A stretch of DNA of 64,000 nucleotides from Burkholderia sp. BCC1644. GTDB taxonomy: Bacteria; Pseudomonadota; Gammaproteobacteria; Burkholderiales; Burkholderiaceae. Positions 8,355 through 16,958 of the stretch are shown here, in pieces. Both the position numbers and the translations under genes were made by a program. How positions within the stretch are numbered: position 1 is the stretch's first letter; each line of letters begins with the position of its first letter. A model generated the notes under the pieces. That model did no database searches. It was not told where the DNA came from and saw only the letters and a program-made list of their open reading frames with translations. The stretch spans positions 124,001 to 188,000 of the forward strand of contig NZ_CADFEI010000013.1 in NCBI RefSeq assembly GCF_902833225.1, in the 5' to 3' direction.

Positions 8355-9554
8355 ATGCGCACGCTCGCGTTGCTCGTCGTCAACGCCGGTTCGTCGAGCG
8401 TGAAATTCGCGCTCTTTGCGTACCCGCCGCGCGACGATCCCGCGCGGCGGCCGCTGCACGAGGGCGAAGCGGTCGAGACCGGCAGCAGCGTGTCGATCCG
8501 CTTCGATGCCGAACCGGCCGGTGCGCTGCCGCTCGGCGCGAGCGCCCCCTATCGCGACGTGCTCGCACGGATTGCGATGTGGATCCGTGTGCAGTTGCCG
8601 CACATCACGGTGGGCGCGATTGCACATCGCGTCGTGCACGGCGGCACACGCTACATGGAGCCGGTGGTCGTCGACGACGCGGTGCTCGACGCGCTTCGCA
8701 CGCTGACGCCGCTTGCACCGCTGCATCAGCCGCACAGCCTCGATGCGATCGAGGTGCTGCGCGACGCGTTTCCGGGCGTTCCGCATGTCGCCGTGTTCGA
8801 CACGTCATTTCATCGCACGCTGCCGCGCACCGAGCAGTTGCTGCCGCTGCCGCACGCGTGGTTCGACGAGGGCGTGCGGCGCTACGGGTTCCATGGTTTG
8901 TCGTACGAATACTTGGCCGTCGCGCTCGACGAGCAGTTCGGCGCGCGTGCGCACGGCCGCGTGATCGCCGCCCATCTCGGCAGCGGCGCCAGTCTGTGCG
9001 CAATGCGCGACTGCCGCAGCGTCGCGACGACGATGGGCTTCTCGGCGCTCGACGGGCTGATGATGAGCACGCGCTGCGGAACGCTCGATCCCGGCGTGGT
9101 CCTGCACCTGCTCGAGGTCGGCAAGCTGTCGGGCGACGCGCTGGGCCACCTGCTGTATCACGAGTCGGGGCTCAAGGGCGTCTCGGGCGCATCAGGCGAC
9201 CCGCGCGTGCTGCTGGCATGCGAAGCCGCCGGCGATGCACTGGCCGGCGATGCGCTGGCGCTGTACGTCCATCGCATCGTGCGCGAGGCCGGTGCGCTGA
9301 CCGCGGTGCTCGGCGGCCTCGACATGCTGGTCTTCACGGCCGGCATCGGCGAACACTCGGCGGTATTGCGCGAGCGGATCTGCGCGGCGCTCGGCTGGCT
9401 CGGCATCGTCATCGACGCGTGTGCGAATGCGGACCATGCACAGGTCGTGTCGTCTTCGTCGAGCGCGGTCACGGTGGTCGTCGAGCCGACCAACGAAGCG
9501 TGGATCGCCGCGCGCGCCGCGGTGCGCGTGCTGCGCGGCAACCCTGACGCTTGA
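8355..9554 (+). CDS. ackA: Acetate (propionate) kinase
   Basis: A 399-residue acetokinase. Residues near the start read LVVNAGSSSVKF (phosphate loop). Later HGLSYEYL, AAHLGSGASLCA, TRCGTLDPGVV and FTAGIGEHSAVLR match the conserved acetokinase blocks. It interconverts acetyl phosphate and ADP with acetate and ATP. The start is the ATG 8 bp after the usp stop, where homology begins; the open frame further left is non-coding. It completes the Pta-Ack route with the gene at 3240-4232, on the other side of the shared promoter. Confidence 0.94.
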   Translation: MRTLALLVVNAGSSSVKFALFAYPPRDDPARRPLHEGEAVETGSSVSIRFDAEPAGALPLGASAPYRDVLARIAMWIRVQLPHITVGAIAHRVVHGGTRYMEPVVVDDAVLDALRTLTPLAPLHQPHSLDAIEVLRDAFPGVPHVAVFDTSFHRTLPRTEQLLPLPHAWFDEGVRRYGFHGLSYEYLAVALDEQFGARAHGRVIAAHLGSGASLCAMRDCRSVATTMGFSALDGLMMSTRCGTLDPGVVLHLLEVGKLSGDALGHLLYHESGLKGVSGASGDPRVLLACEAAGDALAGDALALYVHRIVREAGALTAVLGGLDMLVFTAGIGEHSAVLRERICAALGWLGIVIDACANADHAQVVSSSSSAVTVVVEPTNEAWIAARAAVRVLRGNPDA

Positions 9555-9564
9555 TCCAGATCAG
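9551..9564. promoter_or_regulatory. FNR/ANR-type box upstream of usp pair
   Basis: TTGAT-CCAG-ATCAG departs from the perfect palindrome by one base. It overlaps the ackA stop codon and lies about 65 bp before the usp start at 9623. The usp pair may therefore have its own low-oxygen promoter in addition to read-through from ackA. Confidence 0.55.
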
Positions 9565-9622
9565 CGCGAGCGGCGCGCACGCGTCGATGATGATCTCATC
9601 CACATCCGTTCAAGGAAATGCC

Positions 9623-10126
9623 ATGTACTCGAACATTCTGGTTGCGCTCGACGGCAGCGACACGTCGTCCCGCGCACTCGACGCCGCGATGACGCTCGCG
9701 GCGGAGACGGGTGCGCGGCTGACACCCGTCTACGTCGTCGATTTCCTGGTGCCAGCCTATGACATGTACGGATATGACCCGTCGATCCTGGTCGACGCAT
9801 TCCGTGAAGAGGGACTGCGCGTCACCGAAGACGCGGCGCGACGCCTGAAAGCGCGCGACGTGGCCGGTACGCCGCAGATCTCCAACGTCGAGCCAGCGGG
9901 CGAAGACATTCCGCATCGGATTGTCCGTCTTGCCGACGAAACCGAAGCCGACCTGATCGTGATGGGCACGCACGGCCGGCGCGGCTTTCAGCGCCTGTTC
10001 CTCGGCAGCGTGGCCGAGCGCGTGCTGCGTCTGGCCACGTGCCCGGTCCTGATGATTCCGGCGCACTGTCCGTCGGCGCAACCCGCCGAAACCACCGCAG
10101 CATCAACCGAAAAGGAGCCGTCATGA
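9623..10126 (+). CDS. Universal stress protein, single UspA domain
   Basis: A 167-residue single-domain UspA. It begins MYSNILVALDGSDTSSRAL and carries VMGTHGRRGFQRLFLGSVAERVL, an exact G-x2-G-x9-GS ATP-binding loop. The ATG at 9623 follows AAGGA; an upstream start in frame lacks one. Its stop overlaps the next usp start (ATGA), so the two are translationally coupled. It resembles the minus-strand Usp genes at 10999 and 23209 more than the tandem ones. Confidence 0.93.
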   Translation: MYSNILVALDGSDTSSRALDAAMTLAAETGARLTPVYVVDFLVPAYDMYGYDPSILVDAFREEGLRVTEDAARRLKARDVAGTPQISNVEPAGEDIPHRIVRLADETEADLIVMGTHGRRGFQRLFLGSVAERVLRLATCPVLMIPAHCPSAQPAETTAASTEKEPS

Positions 10127-10956
10127 GCTACAAGACCCTGCTCGTTCACCTCGACGACAGCGAGCGCTGCGCGACACGCGTCGGCCTCGCGCTCGAACTC
10201 GCGGCGCGCTGGAACGCGCATCTGATCGGCCTCTACGTGGTGTGCCAGGACCTGTTCGAGCCGTTGCGGCGGCCCGACGAACCGCTGAAGCTGGCCGTCT
10301 ACGAGCGGCTGTGCGAACAGCGGCGCAAGGAGGCCGAAGAGAAATTCCTGACGGCAGCCGAGCGCGCGGGGCGCAGCGTCGAATGGCAGGCACCGACCGG
10401 CGACGCGACCACGGTCGCGATTCTGCACGCGCGTCACGCCGATCTACTGGTGCTCGGCCAGGAAAACCCCGACGATCGCATGACCTACGTGGCGCGCCAT
10501 TTCGTCGAGGATGTCGTGATGGGCAGCGGCCGGCCGGCGATCGTCGTGCCCTACGCGGGCGACGTGCGAACGATCGGAGAGAACGTGCTGATCGGCTGGG
10601 ACGGCGGGCGCGAAGCCGCCCGCGTGATGGCCGATGCGCTGCCGCTGCTCGCGCGCGCGCGTTTCGTCAACGTCGAGACGGTCGTGCGCGGGCAACCCGA
10701 TCCGGACAGGACACCCGCGGGCGTCGACGTCGCCGCGTATCTCGAACGGCACGGCGTTCGCGCGTCGTTCTCGACGACACCGCGCGAACGGTCGGTCGGC
10801 GTAGGCGCGACGCTGCTGAACCGGGCGACCGATCTGCATGCGGATCTGCTCGTCATGGGCCTGTACAGCCATACCCGCGCCCACGAGCGCGTGCTGGGCG
10901 GAGCGACGCGCACGATCCTCGAGACGATGACGGTGCCGGTGCTGCTGTCTCACTGA
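10123..10956 (+). CDS. Universal stress protein, tandem UspA domains
   Basis: A 277-residue two-domain Usp. Domain 1 begins MSYKTLLVHLDDSERC and domain 2 near residue 153 with VLIGWDGGREAARV. The C-terminal loop VMGLYSHTRAHERVLGGATRTIL is degenerate at the first glycine positions, as in the 7507 protein. The ATG lies within AAAAGGAGCCGTCATGA and overlaps the stop of the preceding usp by 4 bases. Parallel organisation with 7507-8346 suggests duplication. Confidence 0.93.
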   Translation: MSYKTLLVHLDDSERCATRVGLALELAARWNAHLIGLYVVCQDLFEPLRRPDEPLKLAVYERLCEQRRKEAEEKFLTAAERAGRSVEWQAPTGDATTVAILHARHADLLVLGQENPDDRMTYVARHFVEDVVMGSGRPAIVVPYAGDVRTIGENVLIGWDGGREAARVMADALPLLARARFVNVETVVRGQPDPDRTPAGVDVAAYLERHGVRASFSTTPRERSVGVGATLLNRATDLHADLLVMGLYSHTRAHERVLGGATRTILETMTVPVLLSH

Positions 10957-10969
10957 GCCGTCGAACAAG

Positions 10970-10991
10970 GGGCAGCCACTTGCGGCTGCCC
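10970..10991. terminator. Hairpin between convergent usp genes
   Basis: GGGCAGCC and GGCTGCCC form a perfect 8-bp stem with a 6-base loop. It sits 14 bp after one usp stop and just before the stop of the opposing usp, so it could end transcription in both directions. No strong T-run follows. Confidence 0.6.
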
Positions 10992-10998
10992 GCGCTTG

Positions 10999-11469
10999 TC
11001 ACAGGACGGCCGCACACGCGCCGCGCCCCTCCCGCACCACCAGCACCGGCCGGTCGGCGGTGCGCACCAGCGACTCGGCGACGCTGCCGAGCAACGCGCG
11101 GCGCACACCGCGGCGGCCATGCGTGCCCATCACGATCAGGTCCGCCTCGCATTCGGTGGCCGCGCGCGCGAGCACCGACGACACGTCCTCGCCGCACGCG
11201 TCGATCGCATGCGCCGTACCGTGCACGCCGCACAGCTGGAACGCGGTCTCGGCATCCGCCACCGCGATTGCGGCGTTGTCCGCATCCAGCCCGGCCGGGT
11301 CGCGCCGGTCGATATAGCCACTGTCGACGTCCGTCAGACGTGGCGCGTCCGATACCACGCATACCGCGACGATCAGGCCGCCCGACTCGCGGGCGAGCGC
11401 GATCGCCTCGTCGAGCGCGAGTCGCGAACTGCGGCTGCCGTCGAGTGCGGCAAAGATCCGTGAATACAT
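10999..11469 (-). CDS. Universal stress protein, single UspA domain
   Basis: A 156-residue UspA starting MYSRIFAALDGSRSSRLAL. The loop VMGTHGRRGVRRALLGSVAESLV is a complete ATP-binding motif. The ATG at 11469 is preceded by GGGAGGCATC. It is convergent with the usp pair and ends next to their shared hairpin. An FNR-type box lies 72 bp upstream of the start at 11541-11554. Confidence 0.93.
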   Translation of the reverse strand: MYSRIFAALDGSRSSRLALDEAIALARESGGLIVAVCVVSDAPRLTDVDSGYIDRRDPAGLDADNAAIAVADAETAFQLCGVHGTAHAIDACGEDVSSVLARAATECEADLIVMGTHGRRGVRRALLGSVAESLVRTADRPVLVVREGRGACAAVL

Positions 11470-11540
11470 GATGCCTCCCTGTTGTCGTCCGGTTTCCATA
11501 GGAATGCGACAACAGTCTGGGTCCGACGGGCGTCGTCCGG

Positions 11541-11554
11541 TTGACGCCGGTCAA
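11541..11554. promoter_or_regulatory. FNR/ANR-type box upstream of minus-strand usp
   Basis: TTGAC-GCCG-GTCAA is a perfect inverted repeat of TTGAC half-sites. It is 72 bp upstream of the usp ATG at 11469. Confidence 0.65.
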
Positions 11555-11717
11555 ACAAGCACGGCGCGAAACTTACGCATCGGTCCTGATTGGCGAGTGC
11601 CGGCAAAGCGTGCACAATTTCGGGCAACATCGCAGTTTCGGCCCGCCCCACTTCTCGTGCCCCGCGTCCGGCTCACCGCCCGCCAGCCACCGGCAGAGTC
11701 CGTCAGGATGAACGGCA

Positions 11718-12452
11718 ATGACAGTCCATGCCCCCGCCTTCAAGGCCGGGCCGGCTCCGTGCAGGATTCGGCCCTTACAATATGCGACCCTGCCCGCACT
11801 GCTCGCGCTCGGCCGGGCTGCGTCGCTTGCCGCCTCCCGGCTTTTGCAGGGCCGCGTGCTGGAAGCCGCGCATGCACGCTTCGGGCATTCGGCGACACTC
11901 GCGAAGGCCGACCTTCGGCGCAACCTCTCCGGCGCCGCGGCCGTGTTGCACAGCGCACACGGCTGCGCGTCAACGCTGGCCGCGCCTCAATCCGGCGACG
12001 CGTGGCGTCGTTACCTTGCCAGTCTCGATCTGGACGGTTTACAGTCGCCCGTCCCGAGCCTCGGGAGAATCGAGCCGAGCGCCGCCGACGACAGTCAGGC
12101 AAACCGGCGGGCCCTGCAGCGCACGGCGGAAACCGGCAAGGTCGCGCTGGCCGCGCACGCGATCCAGAACGGCACGGACGCGACGAGCGCCCGAACAGCG
12201 CCGACGCTGTGTCTCCAGATTTATGCGAACGCTGAAGACGGGGCGTCGCTCGGGCCGTGGCAGGTGCGCGCGACCGCATACGTCCATACCATGCTCGATC
12301 CAGCGCGTCTCGTCGATACCGGATCGGCGTCCGCGATGCGTTCGCACATAATCGACGGTGTGGCGACGATCGGCGGCCGGCCTGGAGCGGGATTCACGAT
12401 TACCGTGGCGTCGCGGGCTGACGCCATCCAGCAAGGAGATGTGCTGTCATGA
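11718..12452 (+). CDS. Hypothetical protein coupled to response regulator
   Basis: An unrecognised 244-residue protein, alanine-rich, with no signal peptide or clear membrane segment. The N-terminal half (residues ~25-110) looks helical (LLALGRAASLAASRLL). The C-terminal half contains a VATIGGRPGAGFTITVAS stretch. Its stop overlaps the response-regulator ATG (ATGA), with AAGGAG inside its last codons, so the two are probably co-translated. No histidine-kinase motif is visible. The exact start is uncertain because a good ribosome site is lacking. Confidence 0.55.
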   Translation: MTVHAPAFKAGPAPCRIRPLQYATLPALLALGRAASLAASRLLQGRVLEAAHARFGHSATLAKADLRRNLSGAAAVLHSAHGCASTLAAPQSGDAWRRYLASLDLDGLQSPVPSLGRIEPSAADDSQANRRALQRTAETGKVALAAHAIQNGTDATSARTAPTLCLQIYANAEDGASLGPWQVRATAYVHTMLDPARLVDTGSASAMRSHIIDGVATIGGRPGAGFTITVASRADAIQQGDVLS

Positions 12453-13096
12453 TCAGGGTACTCATTGCCGACGACCACGCACTCGTCAGGGACGGTCTGC
12501 AGCACATCCTGCGGAACGCAAGCGGTTTCGAGGTCGCGGGCGAAGCGTGCGACAGCGCGTCCACGATCGCGCTCGTGCGCGGCACGGCCGCGAACGTGCT
12601 GGTGCTCGACCTGTCGATGCCCGGCCGCAATGGCGTCGAACTCATCAAACAGATCAAGGAGGAGAAACCGGCCTTGCATATCCTTGTGCTGACGATGCAC
12701 GCCGAGCAGCAATACGCGGTGCGCGCGTTCCGCGCGGGTGCGTCCGGCTACATGACCAAGGAGAGCGCGAGCGCCGAGTTGGTCGCGGCGCTGACCAAGA
12801 TCGCGGCCGGCGGCGTTTATGTCAGCCTGACGATGGCCGAACAGTTTGCGCAGAGTCTGAATGAACCGACCGATCTCCTGCCGCACCAGCGCCTGTCCGA
12901 CCGTGAATTCGACGTATTCCGGCGCGTAACCTCCGGCGAGTCGATTTCCGAAATCGCGCAGGCGCTCTGCGTCAGCGTCAAGACCGTCAGCACGTACAAG
13001 ACGCGGATTCTCGAGAAGATGCAAATGCCGAACGACACTGCGCTCGTGCGTTATGCGATGCGTCACAAGCTGTTCGACGACCCGGACGAACTCTAA
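12449..13096 (+). CDS. NarL/FixJ-family response regulator (orphan)
   Basis: A 215-residue two-domain regulator. The receiver has D8-D9, phospho-acceptor D54 (LVLDLSMPG), a conserved T in LVLTMHAE and K in YMTKESA. The C-terminal LuxR-type HTH reads LSDREFDVFRRVTSGESISEIAQALCVSVKTVSTYKTRI (split here only for description) and is complete. No cognate kinase is encoded in the window. The paired GTAGGA/TCCTAC module found 230 bp downstream and again at 17949 is a plausible binding target of this type of regulator (inference). Confidence 0.94.
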   Translation: MIRVLIADDHALVRDGLQHILRNASGFEVAGEACDSASTIALVRGTAANVLVLDLSMPGRNGVELIKQIKEEKPALHILVLTMHAEQQYAVRAFRAGASGYMTKESASAELVAALTKIAAGGVYVSLTMAEQFAQSLNEPTDLLPHQRLSDREFDVFRRVTSGESISEIAQALCVSVKTVSTYKTRILEKMQMPNDTALVRYAMRHKLFDDPDEL

Positions 13097-13602
13097 CGGT
13101 GGCAATACCGCTTGCGACTACCACGTCCGGTATTGGTGCCCGATGCGTCGACGCTGCGTCGCGCGATATCGAAGATAGTTTCCGCCATCGCCGCCGGGCT
13201 TGCGTCAGGTCAACGGAATCGTCGCCCGCTGCCGCTGCGTCGTTACCCGGCGGTCGACAACCTCAGCTGAGCGAAATGCGCTCGCCTCGGCTCGACGATC
13301 GCGGCAAGATGCCGCCCCCTTTGTAGGAAACCGCCTACAGGGCTTCCCCGACTCCTACCGCATCTTCAATTCCGGCTGATTTCCGTCGAGCCCCGCACCA
13401 TCCATACTGCGTATCAAGAAAAACAAGCAAGCGTGCCTCCCGGAGCAAGGCAGCATCACAGTCGAGACCGGCTATCGGTCTCCTGGCCCCTCCGGTGTGG
13501 TTCCCCAACAGGAAGGCGGCAGACACCGAGGCCGCCGATACGACGGTCAGCGCGATCCCGCCCGCCAGCGATTCGCAGCCGCCCCAGGAATTGGAGCAGA
13601 TC
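13097..13602. other. Intergenic region before fnr
   Basis: About 500 bp without a supported gene. It contains the 88-bp promoter module (13322-13409). It also has a weak half-matching FNR-like site near 13200-13213 (TTGCG-TCAG-GTCAA), which I do not call as functional. Confidence 0.6.
13322..13409 (+). promoter_or_regulatory. Conserved promoter module, copy A (upstream of fnr)
   Basis: This 88-bp stretch aligns without gaps to 17949-18036 (about 58 of 88 identities by eye). Shared blocks at the same offsets are TGTAGGAA at the start, TCCTACCGCA from offset 31, GCTGATT from offset 53 and ATACTG at the end. Copy A also has TGTAGG-N6-CCTACA, a perfect 18-bp inverted repeat. The ATACTG end may be part of a -10 element; the inverted repeats look like an activator site. 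Confidence 0.6.
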
Positions 13603-14376
13603 ATGCAAAGCCATGCCGATGTTTCACCGACCATGCCGTTACGCCCGTTCATCCCGTTGCATCCGGTCGAACGGACGGATCAGCCGAAGCGTGCCGCGTC
13701 CCGCTGTTCGACGTGCGCATTGCGTACCGTGTGCATGCCGCCCGACCTGTCGCCCGACGATTTCGCGCGTGTCGACGCGATGATCTGCACGACGCGGCAC
13801 GTCAGACGCGGCGAAACGCTGTTTCGCGCGGGTGACGCATTCAACAGCATCTATGCGGTGAGGACGGGGTCGTTCAAGACCATCGTGATGCATCGCGACG
13901 GCGACGAGCAGATCACCGGCTTTCAGATCGTCGGCGAATCGCTCGGGCTTGATGGCGTGCACACCGGCCGCCACAACGGCGACGCGATCGCGCTCGAGGA
14001 CAGCACGGTCTGCATCATTCCGTTCGGCCAGCTCGAGCAAATGTGTCGCGAAGTGCGGCCGATGCAGCATCACGTGTACCAGATGATGAGCGGCGAAATC
14101 GTCCGCGAATCCGCGCTGATGCTGCTGCTCGGCACGATGACCGCCGAACAGCGCGTGGCCGCCTTCCTGCTGAACCTTTCCACGCGCTTCAAGGCGCGCG
14201 GTTACTCGGCCGCCGAGTTCGTGCTGCGGATGACACGCGACGAGATCGGCGAATATCTCGGGATGAAACTTGAAACGGTCAGCCGCATGATGTCGAAGTT
14301 CCAGCACAAGGGGCTCGTCGCGGCGCAAGGCAAGCAGATTCGCATCGTCGATCCGGAAGGCCTCGGGCGAATCTGA
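13603..14376 (+). CDS. FNR-type oxygen-sensing Crp/Fnr regulator
   Basis: A 257-residue Crp/Fnr protein. Residues C35, C38 and C44 (CSTCALRTVC) plus C137 (STVCIIPF) match the four Fe-S ligands of E. coli FNR. The cyclic-nucleotide-fold domain spans about 55-165. The HTH contains MTRDEIGEYLGMKLETVSR, whose E-T-V-S-R recognition residues are those that read TTGAT half-sites. I chose the ATG at 13603, which has GGAG 6 bases upstream and gives a normal FNR length, over an in-frame ATG at 13495. It is the obvious candidate to act at the FNR-type boxes in this window. Confidence 0.93.
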   Translation: MQSHADVSPTMPLRPFIPLHPVERTDQPKRAASRCSTCALRTVCMPPDLSPDDFARVDAMICTTRHVRRGETLFRAGDAFNSIYAVRTGSFKTIVMHRDGDEQITGFQIVGESLGLDGVHTGRHNGDAIALEDSTVCIIPFGQLEQMCREVRPMQHHVYQMMSGEIVRESALMLLLGTMTAEQRVAAFLLNLSTRFKARGYSAAEFVLRMTRDEIGEYLGMKLETVSRMMSKFQHKGLVAAQGKQIRIVDPEGLGRI

Positions 14377-14407
14377 GCGCATCGCCGTTCGGGCACCTCA
14401 AGCGGGA

Positions 14408-15397
14408 TCAGGCGCGCATGCCGAGCACGGCGGCACCGGACACGCGCCCCATGCGCAGATCGTCCAGTGCGCGGTTCGCATCGGTCAGCGCGTAACGCAC
14501 GGCTTCGACCCGCAGCGGCATCGCCTCGGCGATCCGCATGAATTCGACCGCATCCGCACGCGTCAGGTTGGCGACCGACGCGATGCGGCGCTCGCCCCAC
14601 AGCCACGCGTACGGAAAGCTCGGGATATCGCTCATGTGAATGCCGCCGCATACGACGATCCCGCCTTTGTCGACGGCGCGGAGCGCGGCCGGCACCAGTG
14701 CGCCCACCGGAGCAAAAATGAGCGCGGCGTCGAGCGTTTCCGGTGGCGCTTCGTCGCTGCCGCCGGCCCATGCGGCGCCAAGCGACAGCGCGAGCTGCTG
14801 GGCCACCGTATCGCCGGGCTTCGTCAGCGCAAACACCTTCCGCCCCTCGAAATGCGCGACCTGCGCGACGAGATGGGCTGCCGCGCCGAAGCCGTAGAGG
14901 CCGATGCGATGCGCATCGCCCGCCATCCGCAAGGTTCGATATCCGATCAGGCCGGCGCACAGGAGCGGCGCGGCCTCGAGATCGGAATAGCGCTGCGGCA
15001 GGTGTACGCAATACCGATGGTCGGCGACGGCGCACTCGGCATAACCGCCGTCGATCGTGTAACCGGTGAATCCCGGGCTGTCGCACAGGTTTTCGCGACC
15101 GGAAGCGCAATACGCGCAATGCCCGCATGTCGCGCCCAGCCATGGAACACCGACCCGGTCGCCGACGGAGAATTCCGTCACGCCATCGCCGAGCAGGCGC
15201 ACCGTCCCCACGATTTCGTGCCCGGGAACCAGCGGCAGTTTCGGGTGCGGGAGTTCGCCGTCGACGACATGGAGATCGGTGCGGCATACACCGCATGCAT
15301 GCACGTCGATCAATAGCTCGCCCGGCGCCGGCAGCGGATCCGGCACGTGCGCCTCGCGCAAATGCGGTGTCGTGCCGTCAAACATCATCGCAAGCAT
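14408..15397 (-). CDS. Zinc-dependent alcohol dehydrogenase, AdhA type
   Basis: A 329-residue MDR dehydrogenase. CGVCRTDLHVVDGELPHPKLP near the N-terminus and GHEIVG supply the catalytic Zn site. CGHCAYCASGRENLC holds the four structural Zn cysteines. GLYGFGAAAHL is the cofactor-binding turn, an unusual variant of GxGxxG typical of this AdhA subgroup. The start with GGAGG at 15397 is preferred; M at 15388 is possible. It is divergent from the nitroreductase at 15572, with an FNR-type box between them. It probably reduces aldehydes when respiration is limited. Confidence 0.9.
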   Translation of the reverse strand: MLAMMFDGTTPHLREAHVPDPLPAPGELLIDVHACGVCRTDLHVVDGELPHPKLPLVPGHEIVGTVRLLGDGVTEFSVGDRVGVPWLGATCGHCAYCASGRENLCDSPGFTGYTIDGGYAECAVADHRYCVHLPQRYSDLEAAPLLCAGLIGYRTLRMAGDAHRIGLYGFGAAAHLVAQVAHFEGRKVFALTKPGDTVAQQLALSLGAAWAGGSDEAPPETLDAALIFAPVGALVPAALRAVDKGGIVVCGGIHMSDIPSFPYAWLWGERRIASVANLTRADAVEFMRIAEAMPLRVEAVRYALTDANRALDDLRMGRVSGAAVLGMRA

Positions 15398-15486
15398 GCT
15401 CGCCTCCCCGCGCAATCGTGTTCGCGCGCTTCACTGTCCAAGGCTAGTCCCCACGCGTCGCGTGCGCATGGCCCGGTGACGGGCGC

Positions 15487-15500
15487 TTGATGTGGGTCAA
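15487..15500. promoter_or_regulatory. FNR/ANR-type box, divergent adh and nitroreductase
   Basis: TTGAT-GTGG-GTCAA lies 90 bp upstream of the adh start (15397) and 79 bp before the nitroreductase start (15572). It is positioned to serve both. Confidence 0.72.
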
Positions 15501-15571
15501 CGGCGACCGGACGGTTGCTGACACGATGAAGTGGCATGACGCCGCCCGTGCGGCGACCAGGAGATGATCGA

Positions 15572-16573
15572 ATGATATCCATTCCCCCGCTTGCCGCAAG
15601 CGCCCATCCCGACGATCGGCTGAAGTCTCTGCTGGCGTACGCGGTGCTGGCCCCGTCCAGCCACAATTCCCAGCCGTGGCGGTTCATCGTCAACGGCGCC
15701 ACGATCGCCGTCTGCGCGGACCGCGTCCGTGCGTTGCCCGTGGTCGATCCGTTCGACCGCGAGCTGATCATCAGTTGCGGCGCGGCATTGCTCAATCTGC
15801 GCGTCGCGCTCGATCACGCCGGACTCGCTCACACGATCAGCACGTTTCCGTCCGAAGTCGACCCCGACCTCCTTGCACTGGTCCGGGTCTGCAATGACGG
15901 CTATTCCGACGACGCCCTCGGCACGCTGTTCGACGCGATTCAGGACCGCGTCACGACGCGCGCGCCGTTCGAATCGACGGCGGTACCCGACGAGATTCAG
16001 CGCGAGCTGATCGCGGCCGGCGTCGCGGAAGGCGCCGAGGTCGCGTGCGTCGATTCGATCGCACATCGCGCGCGAGTCGCCGAACTGGTTGCGGAGGCCG
16101 ATCAACAGCAGTTCGCGGACCCGCGTTTCCGGCGTGAACTGGCGAGCTGGATCGATCCGCGCCGGCGTGTCGACGGCATGCCGGCATTCGCGGCCGGCGT
16201 GCCGACGCTGCTGGACTTCGCGGCACCCGTCGTGACGATGGCGGTGCGAACGTTCGATCTCGGCAATGGGCTGGCCGCGCTTCATCACCAGCTCGTCGGC
16301 GCGTCGCCCTTGATCGTCTGCATCTCGACCGTGCGCGACGATCGCGAGGCGTGGCTGGCTGCGGGCCAGGCGCTGGAGCGAATCCTGCTCGTCGCGGCGC
16401 GCGCGGGCTATACGGCGTCGTACCTGAACCAGCCGATCGAGACGGCCGCGCTGCGTGCGCACCTGAGCCACCTGCTCGGGCTTCGCGGCGAGCCGCAACT
16501 GCTGCTGCGGGTCGGGCGCGGCCCGCATACGCCGCATTCGCCCCGCCGCCCGCTCGGCGAAGTGATCTCCTGA
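15572..16573 (+). CDS. Acg-family nitroreductase-like FMN protein
   Basis: A 333-residue nitroreductase-fold protein of the large Acg/Rv2032-like group. APSSHNSQPWRF near residue 27 is the usual FMN-contact motif. RTTRAPFE-like sequence appears as VTTRAPFESTAVP, and GGG-type C-terminal sequence is replaced by LLGLRGEPQLLLRVG. AGGAGA 8 bases upstream sets the start. In mycobacteria Acg belongs to the dormancy regulon; whether this one sequesters flavin or reduces a substrate is unknown. It is followed by the cytochrome c and LOG genes on the same strand. Confidence 0.85.
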   Translation: MISIPPLAASAHPDDRLKSLLAYAVLAPSSHNSQPWRFIVNGATIAVCADRVRALPVVDPFDRELIISCGAALLNLRVALDHAGLAHTISTFPSEVDPDLLALVRVCNDGYSDDALGTLFDAIQDRVTTRAPFESTAVPDEIQRELIAAGVAEGAEVACVDSIAHRARVAELVAEADQQQFADPRFRRELASWIDPRRRVDGMPAFAAGVPTLLDFAAPVVTMAVRTFDLGNGLAALHHQLVGASPLIVCISTVRDDREAWLAAGQALERILLVAARAGYTASYLNQPIETAALRAHLSHLLGLRGEPQLLLRVGRGPHTPHSPRRPLGEVIS

Positions 16574-16622
16574 GCGCAACCGCCGACGCGATGCGCGCCG
16601 TCCGATCCGGATGAGGAAAAAC

Positions 16623-16958
16623 ATGAACATCACGCGTTGCACTGCTTTCTTTCTGATCGCCGCGACAGCCGGCATGGCGGCCGCGCAGACGACCGTGCCC
16701 GAGCCGACCGAACTCGTCAATGCGCAGCACTGCATGTTCTGCCATACACCCGACATGACGTTCCTCGGGCCGTCGTTCCACGAGATCGCCGAGCGCTACC
16801 GCGGAGATCCGCACGCGGCTGCCGAACTGGAGCGCAAGTTGCGCGTCGGCGGTCGCGTGCACTGGGGCGACACGCCGATGCCGTCCGCCGAGGATCGCGG
16901 CGGGCCGCTGTCTTCCGACGACGCGCATCAGCTCATCCAATGGGTATTGAGTCAGTGA
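16623..16958 (+). CDS. Small periplasmic class I cytochrome c
   Basis: A 111-residue secreted protein. The first ~22 residues form a signal peptide ending AAAQ. CMFCH is the heme-attachment motif, and the GDTPMPS Met near the C-terminus is the probable sixth ligand. It resembles cytochrome c551/c552-type electron carriers. GAGGA precedes the ATG at 16623; an in-frame ATG at 16611 lacks a site. It probably feeds electrons to a high-affinity oxidase or other reductase not encoded here. Confidence 0.87.
   Translation: MNITRCTAFFLIAATAGMAAAQTTVPEPTELVNAQHCMFCHTPDMTFLGPSFHEIAERYRGDPHAAAELERKLRVGGRVHWGDTPMPSAEDRGGPLSSDDAHQLIQWVLSQ

Noticed and set aside
13200..13213. FNR-like site TTGCG-TCAG-GTCAA upstream of fnr
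   Set aside because: Only one good half-site and far from the fnr start.
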